DNA from: Bdellovibrionales bacterium GWA2_49_15
GTDB lineage: Bacteria; Bdellovibrionota; Bacteriovoracia; Bacteriovoracales; Bacteriovoracaceae
Assembly (NCBI GenBank): GCA_001769855.1
Contig: MEPP01000025.1
Location: 310,001 to 374,000 of the forward strand
Direction: 5' to 3'
DNA: 64,000 bases
Every line of letters starts with the position of its first letter. Positions within the stretch are counted from its first letter, which is position 1. The notes under the pieces were generated by a model that worked only from the letters and a program-made list of their open reading frames with translations, was not told where the DNA came from and searched no databases. Made by a program: the position numbers and the translations under genes. Below are positions 35,279-44,003 of this stretch, piece after piece.

Positions 35279-36391
35279 ATGGCCGCAAATCTAAAAGAAC
35301 AAATTAACGCTGCGATTGCAAACGTAAAAGACATCCTCAATTTGGTGCCAAAAAATATTATTGGCATTGATATAGGATTGAGTTCAATAAAAATGGCTGA
35401 AGTAAAAAGGTCAGGTTCTGATTTTAAGCTAATTGGCTATAGTTCGGTGGACTTGGTGGAAGGTTGTTTAATCGAAGATGAGATTCAAAAAGAGGAAGAA
35501 GTGGTGCGTGCCCTTGAGAAGGGCTTGGCGGAATTGCGATCTAGTGCCCAGTTTGCCTGCATCGGGCTCTATGGTCCGAACACTGTAGCGAGAAAATTGC
35601 AATTGGCAGGCGGAAGTTATGAGGAAATTGAGGATCAGGTTTCCTGGGAAGCTGAACAGTATCTCCCCTTTCCTATTGATAGTTCATCGCTGGCGTTTCA
35701 CGTTTTTGGAGAAAACGAAGGTGGCGGTATTGATGTATTGGTGGCTGCAGCGAAGAATTCTGTCGTAGAGAATTTTAAGAATGTGGTGGAAAAAACCAAA
35801 CTCAAAGTTAAAATCGTAGACCTTCAAATTACTGCCATTACCAATGTATTTGAGCAAGTGATGGGTGATAAATTAAATGACCCAAATTCATCATGGCTCC
35901 TAGTGGATATTGGGGCACAAAAAACAGAATTTATTATTTACCGTCAAGGCTCTATTGCTTTTGGAAAAGAAATGAGTATTGGCGGGGTTATGATTACTGA
36001 GGAAATTCAAAGGCAAATGGGTGTCAACTATATGGAGGCGGAGGACTTAAAGATTACGGGAGATGAAAATGGTAATTTGCCAGAGGAGATCATGGAAATT
36101 ATTGATGATGTTCTAGAAGCCTTTTTTGCAGAAATTAAGAAAACCGTTGATTTTTACGTAACCTCTTCCTCAGACGATAACATTAAAGAGTGTGTCATTA
36201 GTGGTGGCGGTGCCTTGATTCCCGGTCTTGTCGAAGGATTAGAAACCCTTTTGGGAATTAGCATTAGCGTTTTGAATCCATTTGATAAATTTACCTACGA
36301 CAAGAAAAAGTTTGATGAGGATACCATCCATAGCATTGCATTTCGTGGTGGTGTGGCACTTGGGTTGGCAATGAGGCAGATTGGCAAATGA
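35279..36391 (+). CDS. pilM: Type IV pilus assembly protein PilM
   Basis: A 370-residue actin-like ATPase. The phosphate-1 loop IGIDIGLSSIKMAEVKR, the second loop LLVDIGAQKTEFIIYRQG and the adenosine motif ISGGGALIPGLVEGLE are clear. It forms the cytoplasmic ring that binds the PilN tail. ATGA overlap with pilN. The first gene of pilMNOPQ. Confidence 0.96.
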   Translation: MAANLKEQINAAIANVKDILNLVPKNIIGIDIGLSSIKMAEVKRSGSDFKLIGYSSVDLVEGCLIEDEIQKEEEVVRALEKGLAELRSSAQFACIGLYGPNTVARKLQLAGGSYEEIEDQVSWEAEQYLPFPIDSSSLAFHVFGENEGGGIDVLVAAAKNSVVENFKNVVEKTKLKVKIVDLQITAITNVFEQVMGDKLNDPNSSWLLVDIGAQKTEFIIYRQGSIAFGKEMSIGGVMITEEIQRQMGVNYMEAEDLKITGDENGNLPEEIMEIIDDVLEAFFAEIKKTVDFYVTSSSDDNIKECVISGGGALIPGLVEGLETLLGISISVLNPFDKFTYDKKKFDEDTIHSIAFRGGVALGLAMRQIGK

Positions 36392-37002
36392 TAGAAATTA
36401 ACCTCCTTGAGCAGAAGAAACCTTTTAAACTCCCCGTGATAATGGGAGTTGATCTTGCAGCCGTTAACTATAAGGCCATTCTTTTAGCATTTTTACTCAG
36501 TTATGTGCCCGATTGGTTTCTCTATCCAGTCTGGGAAGAGGAGCTGCAGAGTGTTGCCAAAGAAAAAGAGATCTTAAATGAAAAGCTACAAAAACTCGAA
36601 GCCGATGTCAGAGGAAATGACGTCGTCAAAAAACAATTGGATCTCTTTAATAATCAAGTTGCGAAACTAAAGGAACGTTCCACACAGGTTGAGCAAATTA
36701 TTAAACAGAGAACCAACCCTAATAAAATTCTTGAAAGGGTGGCTCGAAATATTCCTGAGGACATGTGGCTCACTGAGCTTTTTGTTGATGGAGATCGGAA
36801 AGTAAGTATTCATGGCATGTCGACATCTTATAAAAGTATCGGAAATTTTATTATACTACTTAATGAATCTCTATTTTTTGGCAAATCGTTAACCTTAAGT
36901 GATTCTAAAACTGAAGAAGATAAGGATGAGGGAGCAGGAAAAAGGATAGAAGTTTTTACCATTCAAGGACGTGTAGAGTCCTATGACCCCCTGCAGCAGT
37001 AA
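36388..37002 (+). CDS. pilN: Type IV pilus assembly protein PilN
   Basis: A 204-residue bitopic protein. The N-terminus MIEINLLEQKKPF is a variant of the INLLP motif that docks on PilM. One span near 28-45 is followed by a coiled coil and a periplasmic ferredoxin-like domain (MWLTELFVDGDRKVSIHGMS). It forms the alignment complex with PilO and PilP. Confidence 0.93.
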   Translation: MIEINLLEQKKPFKLPVIMGVDLAAVNYKAILLAFLLSYVPDWFLYPVWEEELQSVAKEKEILNEKLQKLEADVRGNDVVKKQLDLFNNQVAKLKERSTQVEQIIKQRTNPNKILERVARNIPEDMWLTELFVDGDRKVSIHGMSTSYKSIGNFIILLNESLFFGKSLTLSDSKTEEDKDEGAGKRIEVFTIQGRVESYDPLQQ

Positions 37003-37009
37003 GTAATAT

Positions 37010-37666
37010 ATGGCATGGATAATTGGAAAAATTTGGCTCGTGATTATTTTAGCATCCGGCTATACCGTATATACTAAATATGAGACACATTCAGAAACCC
37101 TTAGGACAGCGCAAGATGAATTACCTGCTGTTCAAGCTCAAATAGCAAAAAAGCAGAAAGAAAAAAAAGATCTTGAAAATTATTTTGCAGATATTCAGGA
37201 AGCAAAAGAAAAAATCGAAAAAGTGGCTTCAGAGATTGAGCGGCTTCAGCAACAATTTCCTGCGGAAATTTCAGATACTGATAATTTGGCCATGATTTCT
37301 TCTTTGGCTGAAATATTGAACATAAAGCAAATATTTTTAAGTCCCGGAGTGGAAGAGGATAAGGGGTTTTATTTTACCAAGCTTTATAATGTCAAAGCTG
37401 CAGGTACTTACCTACAGCTTTTGATTTTTTTAGAAAAGATAGGTGAGGCGAAAAGACTATTGAATGTCCACGACATGAAACTTACGAAAATTGAAAAGAA
37501 ACAAAAGGGCCGGTTTCAGCTTATAAATGTGGAGATGAACATCGGTGTGTACCGTTACAATCCAAATTTTAAAGAATCGCGTGGTATTGAGGAGATTGAA
37601 AAGGCAAGCAAGGATGAGCCGGCGACTCCAAGGCGACGCAAGAGGAAGGGGAGCGATGAAGAATAG
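37010..37666 (+). CDS. pilO: Type IV pilus assembly protein PilO
   Basis: A 218-residue bitopic protein with an N-terminal span (about 5-20), a coiled coil (AQIAKKQKEKKDLENYF and on) and a periplasmic fold with YNVKAAGTYLQLLIFLEKIG. It ends in a Lys/Arg-rich tail. It is 7 bp after pilN and overlaps pilP by 11 bp. Confidence 0.92.
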   Translation: MAWIIGKIWLVIILASGYTVYTKYETHSETLRTAQDELPAVQAQIAKKQKEKKDLENYFADIQEAKEKIEKVASEIERLQQQFPAEISDTDNLAMISSLAEILNIKQIFLSPGVEEDKGFYFTKLYNVKAAGTYLQLLIFLEKIGEAKRLLNVHDMKLTKIEKKQKGRFQLINVEMNIGVYRYNPNFKESRGIEEIEKASKDEPATPRRRKRKGSDEE

Positions 37667-38135
37667 CTATATTATAGTTTTTTTTCTATTCGCATTGATT
37701 ATCCGTGCTGCCAGTGGCGAGGATATGGGCCAAAAGCAATATAGTTTTTTTAAAGATCAGAAAACGTATATTAAAAACCCTTTTGAACTACGCGACCCTT
37801 TTCGACGGCTGATAGATTCTACGAAAAATGCAAAGAAGAAGGGATTAAAAGCTGGCGGTGATAACAACGTCTTTACAAATATTATGCCTCTTGAAGAAGT
37901 TGCAATCGAAAAGATTAAAATAGTGGGTGTTTTATTGGGAAAAGACAGGCGAGCGATGGCCCAGGTGGAAGGTAACAAGGAAACTTTCGTTTTGAAAGAA
38001 GGTATGAAATTAGGTGTGGATGGTGCTGAGATAAAGGCAATTTTGCCAGGCGGAATAGTCTTAGTTGAAAAGATCGTGAATGTGTATGATCAGGAAGAAT
38101 ATCTCGAAACAATCATACCGATGTCAGATAACTGA
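37656..38135 (+). CDS. pilP: Type IV pilus lipoprotein-like protein PilP
   Basis: A 159-residue exported protein. The start is ATG 37656 with a strong AGGAAGGGGAG ribosome site inside pilO. It opens a signal peptide (MKNSYIIVFFLFALIIRAAS). The frame is open further upstream but that is the pilO region. The C-terminal HR domain shows VAIEKIKIVGVLLGKDRRAMAQVEG and FVLKEGMKLG, with the family motif around the GILG/GVLLG strand. I see no lipobox cysteine. It links PilNO to the secretin. Confidence 0.9.
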   Translation: MKNSYIIVFFLFALIIRAASGEDMGQKQYSFFKDQKTYIKNPFELRDPFRRLIDSTKNAKKKGLKAGGDNNVFTNIMPLEEVAIEKIKIVGVLLGKDRRAMAQVEGNKETFVLKEGMKLGVDGAEIKAILPGGIVLVEKIVNVYDQEEYLETIIPMSDN

Positions 38136-38194
38136 TATATTTACTCTGTTGTTGCTCAATGCAAACTTATAGCACCTTTTTTACTATACTCTGT

Positions 38195-38200
38195 TATAAT
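38195..38200 (+). promoter_or_regulatory. Candidate -10 box (TATAAT) upstream of pilQ
   Basis: A consensus TATAAT 51 bp before the pilQ ATG, in the only gap of the pilMNOPQ run (38136-38251). No matching -35 at 17 bp. It suggests that pilQ may also be transcribed separately. Confidence 0.35.
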
Positions 38201-38251
38201 AAATCATAAGTGGACAGTTTCGTTTTTACCTTAAGGATGAGGTATGGCCAA

Positions 38252-40081
38252 ATGAAAATTTCAGTTTTATTCCCTTTTCTTCTGATCATACTTTGCATGA
38301 ATTTTGCCTACGGTGTAGAGCTTAAGTCGATTAAGTTTTATCAAAAAGGCGAAGTTTCAAATTTGGAAATGATGGTTGATAATGAAGACCTGAAAATGAA
38401 TAAGTTCCATGTTTCAGAAGATAAGCAAATTATTATTGATCTCAAGGACACTACTGCGAGCGAAAAGGTTGTGCGTGCCTTTGATACCTCGGAATTTTCT
38501 GGTGCCGTTGTTTTTGTTTCTGCCTACAAAAAACCGAATACGCCTAGCGATCTAAGAATTGCAATTCAGCTCCGAGAGAATGTTCGTTCAAAAGTTGCTC
38601 GAAAAGGCAACATGATTACACTTGAAATTGAAAACAGATTCGGGGTTTTTAATCAGAGTGCAATCGAAACCTCGCAGACGTACGAAGAAAAGATCAACGA
38701 CAAGGAGCTGGGAAAAATTCACGTACCAAAATCTGAATCGGTTGAAGATATTCTGGAAAATCTGACCTTTGCTGGTCGAAAAAAATATATTGGCAAAAAG
38801 ATTACCATTAATGTGAAGGACTTGAGTGTTGAAGACCTGTTAAAAATTATTGCTGACGCATCCGGTTTCAACATCATTATTTCGGAGGAGGTGAAAAAAT
38901 TACCTCCCATGACCTTGGCATTAACCAATATTGCCTGGGATCAGTCGCTTGATACGATTCTTGGTCTTAATAAATTGGTGGCCATGAAAAATGGCATTAT
39001 CCTCATGGTGACTTCTCTGGAAAAGGCCACCGCAGAGAAGAAATTAGAGATTGATGCCAAAAAGATGGTGGAAGCAGAAGAGCCTCTGGTAACAAAAATT
39101 TTCGGCATCTCTTTTGCCAGCATTGACGATATGAAAAACATCTTGGCGGAGTACCTAACCAAAGAACGTGGCAAAATCAGTATGGACTCACGCACGAATA
39201 GTCTTATCGTGAAAGACGTTCCGGATGTTGTTGAGAAGATGCGGAAGATTATTGAGGCACTCGATACGCAAACTCCACAGGTATTAATTGAATCAAAGAT
39301 TGTTGAGGTTCGCGAAGCGTATGCCAAAAGTATTGGATTTCAAAATGGTTTGTCTTTTGGCTATGACCCCGTGGGAAGTTTACCCCTGGGTACTGAGGCA
39401 GCGATTGGAATTGGTGGAACTCTCACTCGTGGCACGATCGGTCCAAATGCAGGTCCGGGTTTTACCTTCAGTTCAGCTCCCTCTCAGAATTCGCCTTCAA
39501 TATTTGGGATAAATATTGCACGAATGAATCGAGTGTTTGATCTCAGCTTTACCCTTGCCATGATGGAGCAGGAGTCGAAGGGAAAAGTAATTTCAAGCCC
39601 AAAGGTTATCACCCAAAACAAAAAGAAAGCAGAGATTAATTCCAAGGACACCACTAGTTTTGCCGTTGTTACCGGCATCGGCGATGCTCGGACATCGAGC
39701 TTTGAAGAAGTGGATGCCAAGTTAAAACTTGAGGTCACGCCCCAGGTAACAAATGAAGGTTCCATTTCAATGGAAATCTCCTTAAGCAAAGAGGAATTTG
39801 GAGATAGGCCCTCTGAAGAGGCTCCGCCAAACAAGGCCCAGCGGGAAGTAAAAACAAACGTGCTTGTCGACAATGGTTCCACAATTGTAATTGGTGGGAT
39901 ATATAACTACACCAAAACTGAGTCACACTCGGGGATTCCTTTTTTGAAAGATATTCCCCTCTTGGGGTGGCTCTTTAGGACACCGTATGCCCCACTCACA
40001 ACGAAAAATGAGATGATTATCTTTCTAACCCCAAGAATTATTAACCAGGAAGAGGCCGGTCTGACTGCCGATCGTACTTAA
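38252..40081 (+). CDS. pilQ: Type IV pilus secretin PilQ
   Basis: I start at ATG 38252, which has GAGGT eight bases upstream and opens a signal peptide (MKISVLFPFLLIILCMNFAYG). GTG 38210 and ATG 38237 add only hydrophilic residues. The 609-residue protein has one AMIN domain (about 25-130), an STN domain (NVKDLSVEDLLKIIADASG), a secretin N1 domain (KISMDSRTNSLIVKDVPDVV) and the secretin barrel ending IPLLGWLFRTPYAPLTTKNE and IIFLTPRII. It forms the outer-membrane pore. Confidence 0.96.
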   Translation: MKISVLFPFLLIILCMNFAYGVELKSIKFYQKGEVSNLEMMVDNEDLKMNKFHVSEDKQIIIDLKDTTASEKVVRAFDTSEFSGAVVFVSAYKKPNTPSDLRIAIQLRENVRSKVARKGNMITLEIENRFGVFNQSAIETSQTYEEKINDKELGKIHVPKSESVEDILENLTFAGRKKYIGKKITINVKDLSVEDLLKIIADASGFNIIISEEVKKLPPMTLALTNIAWDQSLDTILGLNKLVAMKNGIILMVTSLEKATAEKKLEIDAKKMVEAEEPLVTKIFGISFASIDDMKNILAEYLTKERGKISMDSRTNSLIVKDVPDVVEKMRKIIEALDTQTPQVLIESKIVEVREAYAKSIGFQNGLSFGYDPVGSLPLGTEAAIGIGGTLTRGTIGPNAGPGFTFSSAPSQNSPSIFGINIARMNRVFDLSFTLAMMEQESKGKVISSPKVITQNKKKAEINSKDTTSFAVVTGIGDARTSSFEEVDAKLKLEVTPQVTNEGSISMEISLSKEEFGDRPSEEAPPNKAQREVKTNVLVDNGSTIVIGGIYNYTKTESHSGIPFLKDIPLLGWLFRTPYAPLTTKNEMIIFLTPRIINQEEAGLTADRT

Positions 40082-40083
40082 GT

Positions 40084-41061
40084 ATGGTGAAGTCGCAAAA
40101 TTTCAAAACAGAGAATCGGCTGCCCCCCATTATTCTTAAATATGAGAATCAACTTGAACGAGACCCGAATTCACTCGTCTTTGCGGCGCTCGCGGAAGCC
40201 TATCGGAAGAGCGGAAATTATGAAGGGGCATTTCAAGTACTACGGGACGGTATAAAAAATCATCCATTGTATAAATTTGCATATTTTACGCTCGCGCATT
40301 GTTACTTTGACGTAAATCAGTATCAACTTGCCTATACCACACTACGTCCTTTCGTCGCCAACGAGCGGGAAAATTTCCGCGTGCAAAATTTGTTTGCAGA
40401 GACTTGTTTGAAACTTGGTCAAACGGAAGAAGCGTTAGAATCCCTCAAGTATTGTTTGTTCCTTGCCCCAAAGAACTATGAGGTGGCACAGAAAATTAAA
40501 GAAATTGAACAGTCAATTTCTCCAACAGTTGAAACTTTAGATGAGATCACAAAAAAACAAGATATTCCAAATATTCAGGTGAGTGATCAGTTTGAACTTA
40601 AAAATCTTAATCCTACAGGCTCCAAAGACATTGATATCGATGAATGGAAGCAAGTAGATTTTTCACGTACGACTAACCAAGAACCTAAAATTCAGGAAGA
40701 GCAACTTGCCAAAGACTGGCAAGTTGGTCAGACCCCAGAATTGACAATTATAGAAGAAAAAGTTGAAGCCCGACCACCAACTGGTGAGGCTCCCATTATT
40801 ACACATACATTAGTGGATCTTTACTGCGCGCAAGGCCTTTACCAGAAAGGAATTGAAATTTTGCAAAAGATTTTGGAACTAAATCCGAAAGATCATAAAA
40901 GTCGCGCTCGTTTGCAAGAGCTGCGGCAAGTAGTGGCCATACATGCCTCTGTCCCGAAACAGAAGCATGGGGTACACCTCCGACTAGAATCTTTTCTCGA
41001 TGCCCTGAAGGAACGTGCGCGTCAAATTGAAAAACGCCAAGAAAATCCGACGAGTACTTAA
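40084..41061 (+). CDS. Cytoplasmic TPR protein downstream of pilQ
   Basis: A 325-residue protein without signal peptide. Residues about 18-155 are four or so TPR repeats (LVFAALAEAYRKSGNYEGAF, FAYFTLAHCYFDVNQYQLAY), then a charged linker and a further TPR near 245-285 (LVDLYCAQGLYQKGIEILQK). It begins 2 bp after pilQ, so it is co-translated. It may be a pilus assembly or regulatory scaffold; function is not shown by sequence. Confidence 0.8.
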   Translation: MVKSQNFKTENRLPPIILKYENQLERDPNSLVFAALAEAYRKSGNYEGAFQVLRDGIKNHPLYKFAYFTLAHCYFDVNQYQLAYTTLRPFVANERENFRVQNLFAETCLKLGQTEEALESLKYCLFLAPKNYEVAQKIKEIEQSISPTVETLDEITKKQDIPNIQVSDQFELKNLNPTGSKDIDIDEWKQVDFSRTTNQEPKIQEEQLAKDWQVGQTPELTIIEEKVEARPPTGEAPIITHTLVDLYCAQGLYQKGIEILQKILELNPKDHKSRARLQELRQVVAIHASVPKQKHGVHLRLESFLDALKERARQIEKRQENPTST

Positions 41062-41072
41062 AGAGAAATTAA

Positions 41073-41088
41073 TTGACATAGGGCCCTA
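41073..41088 (+). promoter_or_regulatory. -35 TTGACA followed by palindrome TAGGGCCCTA upstream of aroQ
   Basis: A perfect -35 hexamer (41073-41078) is immediately followed by the 10-bp palindrome TAGGGCCCTA (41079-41088). A modest -10 TTACTT lies at 17 bp (41096-41101). A near-identical palindrome lies in the rplM promoter spacer at 52418-52431, suggesting a shared operator. Confidence 0.5.
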
Positions 41089-41120
41089 AGGGTAATTACT
41101 TTTACAGTTTTGAGAAACGT

Positions 41121-41573
41121 ATGAATAAAGTTTTGGTTATAAACGGGCCCAATCTGAACCTGTTGGGCACTCGCGAGCCCGAGATCTATGGTGAACATAC
41201 GCTTGCCGAAGTAGAAGCCATTACCTTGAAATTGCTAAAGAAAAACGAAATATCATGCACTGTTGAATGGTTCCAGTCCAACTCAGAAAGTGAGATTGTT
41301 GATAAAATTCAAACTTTGGCTAATGGCAAAACCGATTTGCTAGTCATTAATCCTGGGGCGTACAGCCATACAAGCGTCGCGATCCTCGATGCGCTCAAGA
41401 GCATCTCTACTGCAAAAATCGAAGTCCACCTTTCCCACACGCTAAAACGAGAGGAATTCAGACATAAAAAATTGACTGCACTTGGCTGTGATGCAGTTAT
41501 TGAAGGCTTGGGCCCAGTGGGGTATTTTACGGCCATTAGTTCACAAGTGTATAAAAGGAAGTTTACCAAATAA
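41121..41573 (+). CDS. aroQ: 3-dehydroquinate dehydratase, type II
   Basis: A 150-residue type II dehydroquinase of the shikimate pathway. Motifs are VINGPNLNLLGTREPEIYG with the catalytic Tyr23, NPGAYSHTSVAILDAL, and EVHLSHTLKREEFRHK with the active-site histidine. It heads the widely seen aroQ-efp-accB-accC unit, 9 bp before efp. Confidence 0.97.
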   Translation: MNKVLVINGPNLNLLGTREPEIYGEHTLAEVEAITLKLLKKNEISCTVEWFQSNSESEIVDKIQTLANGKTDLLVINPGAYSHTSVAILDALKSISTAKIEVHLSHTLKREEFRHKKLTALGCDAVIEGLGPVGYFTAISSQVYKRKFTK

Positions 41574-41582
41574 GGGGAGTCT

Positions 41583-42152
41583 ATGTACGACACGACTGAG
41601 TTAAAAAAGAACGTCAAAATTGAGCTTGAAGGAAAAGTATATATTATTTTGAAAAGTGAATTTACCAATCCTGGAAAAGGCTCTGCTTTTGTAAGATGCA
41701 GGATAAAAAATTTGGAAACTTCCCAGGTCATCGAACGCACTTTTAAATCGGGTGTATCCACGGGTTGCACACGCCCAGATTTAGAGGAGCGGCTTGTTGA
41801 ATATATGTATGCTGACGTCGACGGTTTTCATTTTATGGATCAAGGTAATTTTGAAAGCATTTTTGTTACAAAAGAACAAGTTGGAGATTCCAAAGATTAT
41901 CTTCAAGAAGGAATTAAACTTAATGTACTGTATTGGAATGGCAGAATTATCACCATTGATTTGCCATACTTTGTGAACCTCAAAGTCACTCAAACCGATC
42001 CCGGGTTGAAGGGAGATACCGCTTCCGGGGGAATGAAAAAGGCAATAATGGAAACGGGTTTGCAATTGAACGTCCCACTTTTCATAAAAGAAGGTGAGAT
42101 TTTGAAAATTGATACAAGAACTGGTGAGTATGTTGAAAGGGCCAATAAATAA
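41583..42152 (+). CDS. efp: Translation elongation factor P
   Basis: A 189-residue three-domain EF-P (KOW, OB, C-terminal OB). The tip loop NPGKGSAFVR carries Lys32, the residue that EpmA-type enzymes lysylate in some bacteria. No modification gene is in the window. The factor relieves ribosome stalling at polyproline. A good ribosome site (GGGGAG) precedes the ATG. Confidence 0.97.
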   Translation: MYDTTELKKNVKIELEGKVYIILKSEFTNPGKGSAFVRCRIKNLETSQVIERTFKSGVSTGCTRPDLEERLVEYMYADVDGFHFMDQGNFESIFVTKEQVGDSKDYLQEGIKLNVLYWNGRIITIDLPYFVNLKVTQTDPGLKGDTASGGMKKAIMETGLQLNVPLFIKEGEILKIDTRTGEYVERANK

Positions 42153-42164
42153 CTGGACGTTGGT

Positions 42165-42614
42165 ATGGATATAAAAAAAATCGAAGAATTTATTCAGCTT
42201 GCAAAAAAAAACGAAGTTACGAAATTGACTTACGAAAATGATGGCATGCGCGTCTCTGTCAGTTTTGAACAAAAAGTGATTTCTGAATCGATCTCATCCT
42301 CAGCGTCACGAGATCAGATACACAGTGCTCCAACTCACGGAAAGACAGCCGAGCCGAAGTTGCTTAGGCCCGATCTTATTGAAATCAAATGTCCTTTTGT
42401 GGGGACCTTTTACCGCACTCCGTCACCTGGTAGTGACCCCTATGTCAAAGTAGGTGATACCATTCGCCCCGGACAAGTATTATGTATTGTAGAGGCCATG
42501 AAAATTATGAATGAAATTGAATCAGAGGTTTCCGGAACCATTGAGGAGATTTGTATTGAAAATGAGACCTATGTGGAATTTGGACAAGTCTTATACCGCG
42601 TGAAAGTAAAATAA
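42165..42614 (+). CDS. accB: Acetyl-CoA carboxylase biotin carboxyl carrier protein
   Basis: 149 residues. The biotinylation motif EAMKIMNEIES places the acceptor at Lys113. A Ser/Ala-rich linker precedes the biotinyl domain, which includes the FYRTPSPGSDPYV thumb of authentic AccB. It is followed directly by accC with no gap. Confidence 0.97.
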   Translation: MDIKKIEEFIQLAKKNEVTKLTYENDGMRVSVSFEQKVISESISSSASRDQIHSAPTHGKTAEPKLLRPDLIEIKCPFVGTFYRTPSPGSDPYVKVGDTIRPGQVLCIVEAMKIMNEIESEVSGTIEEICIENETYVEFGQVLYRVKVK

Positions 42615-43970
42615 ATGGAAGAAACAACCCCCTTTAAAAAAATTCTTATAGCGAATAGAGGTGAAATTGCAATTCGCATACTTCGAACATGCCGAGAGCT
42701 AGGCATTGCAACTGTGAGTGTTCACTCGACCGCCGATGAAAGTTCGCTGCATGTTAAATTGGCTGATGAGTCGGTTTGTATCGGCTCTGAAAAGTCTATT
42801 AACTCCTATTTAAATATGAGTGCCATCCTGTCTGCAGCAGAAATTACCGGCGCGGACGCAGTACACCCTGGATTCGGCTTTTTATCTGAGAATCTTCAGT
42901 TCGCCCGCCTGTGTGGCGAGTGGAATATTAATTTTATCGGTCCGTCGATTAGCGCCATTGAGCAAATGGGCGATAAAATTCGCTCCAAAGAGCTCGCTGT
43001 CAAAGCGGGTTTGCCAATTCTTAAGCCGATACTTGTTAAAAATCGAACCTATGATGAAATTGTTACTGCCGTCAAAGAAATGGGCTTTCCTATCTTAATT
43101 AAATCTTCCGCCGGTGGCGGAGGTAAGGGAATGAGAAGGATCGATAATTTTGACGAGCTCCGCCCTTCACTCGAAAGATTGGCAGCAGAGGCCAAAGCAA
43201 GCTTTGGGGATGATACACTGTTTATAGAGAAATACATCGAACGTCCACGACATGTTGAAGTTCAAATCTTGGCAGATAAATACGGAAGCACACTCCATCT
43301 CGGCGAAAGAGATTGCACTATTCAGCGTAGATTTCAGAAATTAGTAGAGGAATCACCCTGCGCAGTCATAGATGAGAAGATACGACGTGCCATCTGTGAA
43401 TCAGCCGTTAACCTGGCAAAATTCGTCAGCTATGATTCCGTGGGAACTGTTGAATTTCTATACGATCAGGATACTAAGAAATTTTATTTCATGGAAATGA
43501 ATACAAGAATTCAAGTTGAGCATCCAGTGACAGAGATGCGAACTGGGCTTGATCTAATCGCTCAACAAATCAAAGTTGCTCAAGGGGAAAAGCTCGAGAT
43601 TTATCAGGACGACGTCATTTTTAGCGGGCATTCTATGGAATGTAGGATTAATGCCGAAGACCCGGACTCCGGCCGCCCATCACCGGGTAGAATAATCTAC
43701 TATTACAGGCCAGCAGGTATTGGAGTGCGCGTTGATGACTTTATTTACTCTGGCTATTCTGTCCCACCATATTACGACTCCATGTGCGCAAAGATAATCA
43801 CTCACGCGCAGACAAGAAATGAATGTATTTGTCGAATGAAGCGCGCTCTTAATGAAATAGTAATCGAAGGCATCAGAACAAATATCAATCTCCATAAGAA
43901 GATACTCCAGCATTCCGATTTTATAGGAAATAATTACTCAACTAATTTTTTATCTAAAAATTCCCTATAA
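42615..43970 (+). CDS. accC: Acetyl-CoA carboxylase biotin carboxylase subunit
   Basis: A 451-residue ATP-grasp enzyme with ANRGEIAIRILRTCRELG at the N-terminus, the glycine-rich ATP loop SSAGGGGKGMR, and the catalytic region EMNTRIQVEHPVTEM. It carboxylates biotin on AccB. The stop lies within a TATAAT that may be the -10 of the next operon. Confidence 0.97.
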   Translation: MEETTPFKKILIANRGEIAIRILRTCRELGIATVSVHSTADESSLHVKLADESVCIGSEKSINSYLNMSAILSAAEITGADAVHPGFGFLSENLQFARLCGEWNINFIGPSISAIEQMGDKIRSKELAVKAGLPILKPILVKNRTYDEIVTAVKEMGFPILIKSSAGGGGKGMRRIDNFDELRPSLERLAAEAKASFGDDTLFIEKYIERPRHVEVQILADKYGSTLHLGERDCTIQRRFQKLVEESPCAVIDEKIRRAICESAVNLAKFVSYDSVGTVEFLYDQDTKKFYFMEMNTRIQVEHPVTEMRTGLDLIAQQIKVAQGEKLEIYQDDVIFSGHSMECRINAEDPDSGRPSPGRIIYYYRPAGIGVRVDDFIYSGYSVPPYYDSMCAKIITHAQTRNECICRMKRALNEIVIEGIRTNINLHKKILQHSDFIGNNYSTNFLSKNSL

Positions 43971-43971
43971 T
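43966..43971 (+). promoter_or_regulatory. Candidate -10 box (TATAAT) over the accC stop codon
   Basis: A consensus TATAAT 32 bp before the ATG of the next gene would give a leader of about 26 nt that includes its AGGA ribosome site. No clear -35. It could be a chance match in AT-rich DNA. Confidence 0.35.
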
Positions 43972-44003
43972 TTCAAGTAAATATACTTTTCCAGGATTTG
44001 GAA

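Noticed and set aside
41121..43970. Unusual association of aroQ, efp, accB and accC
   Set aside because: This gene order is common in bacteria; only its promoter palindrome is worth noting.
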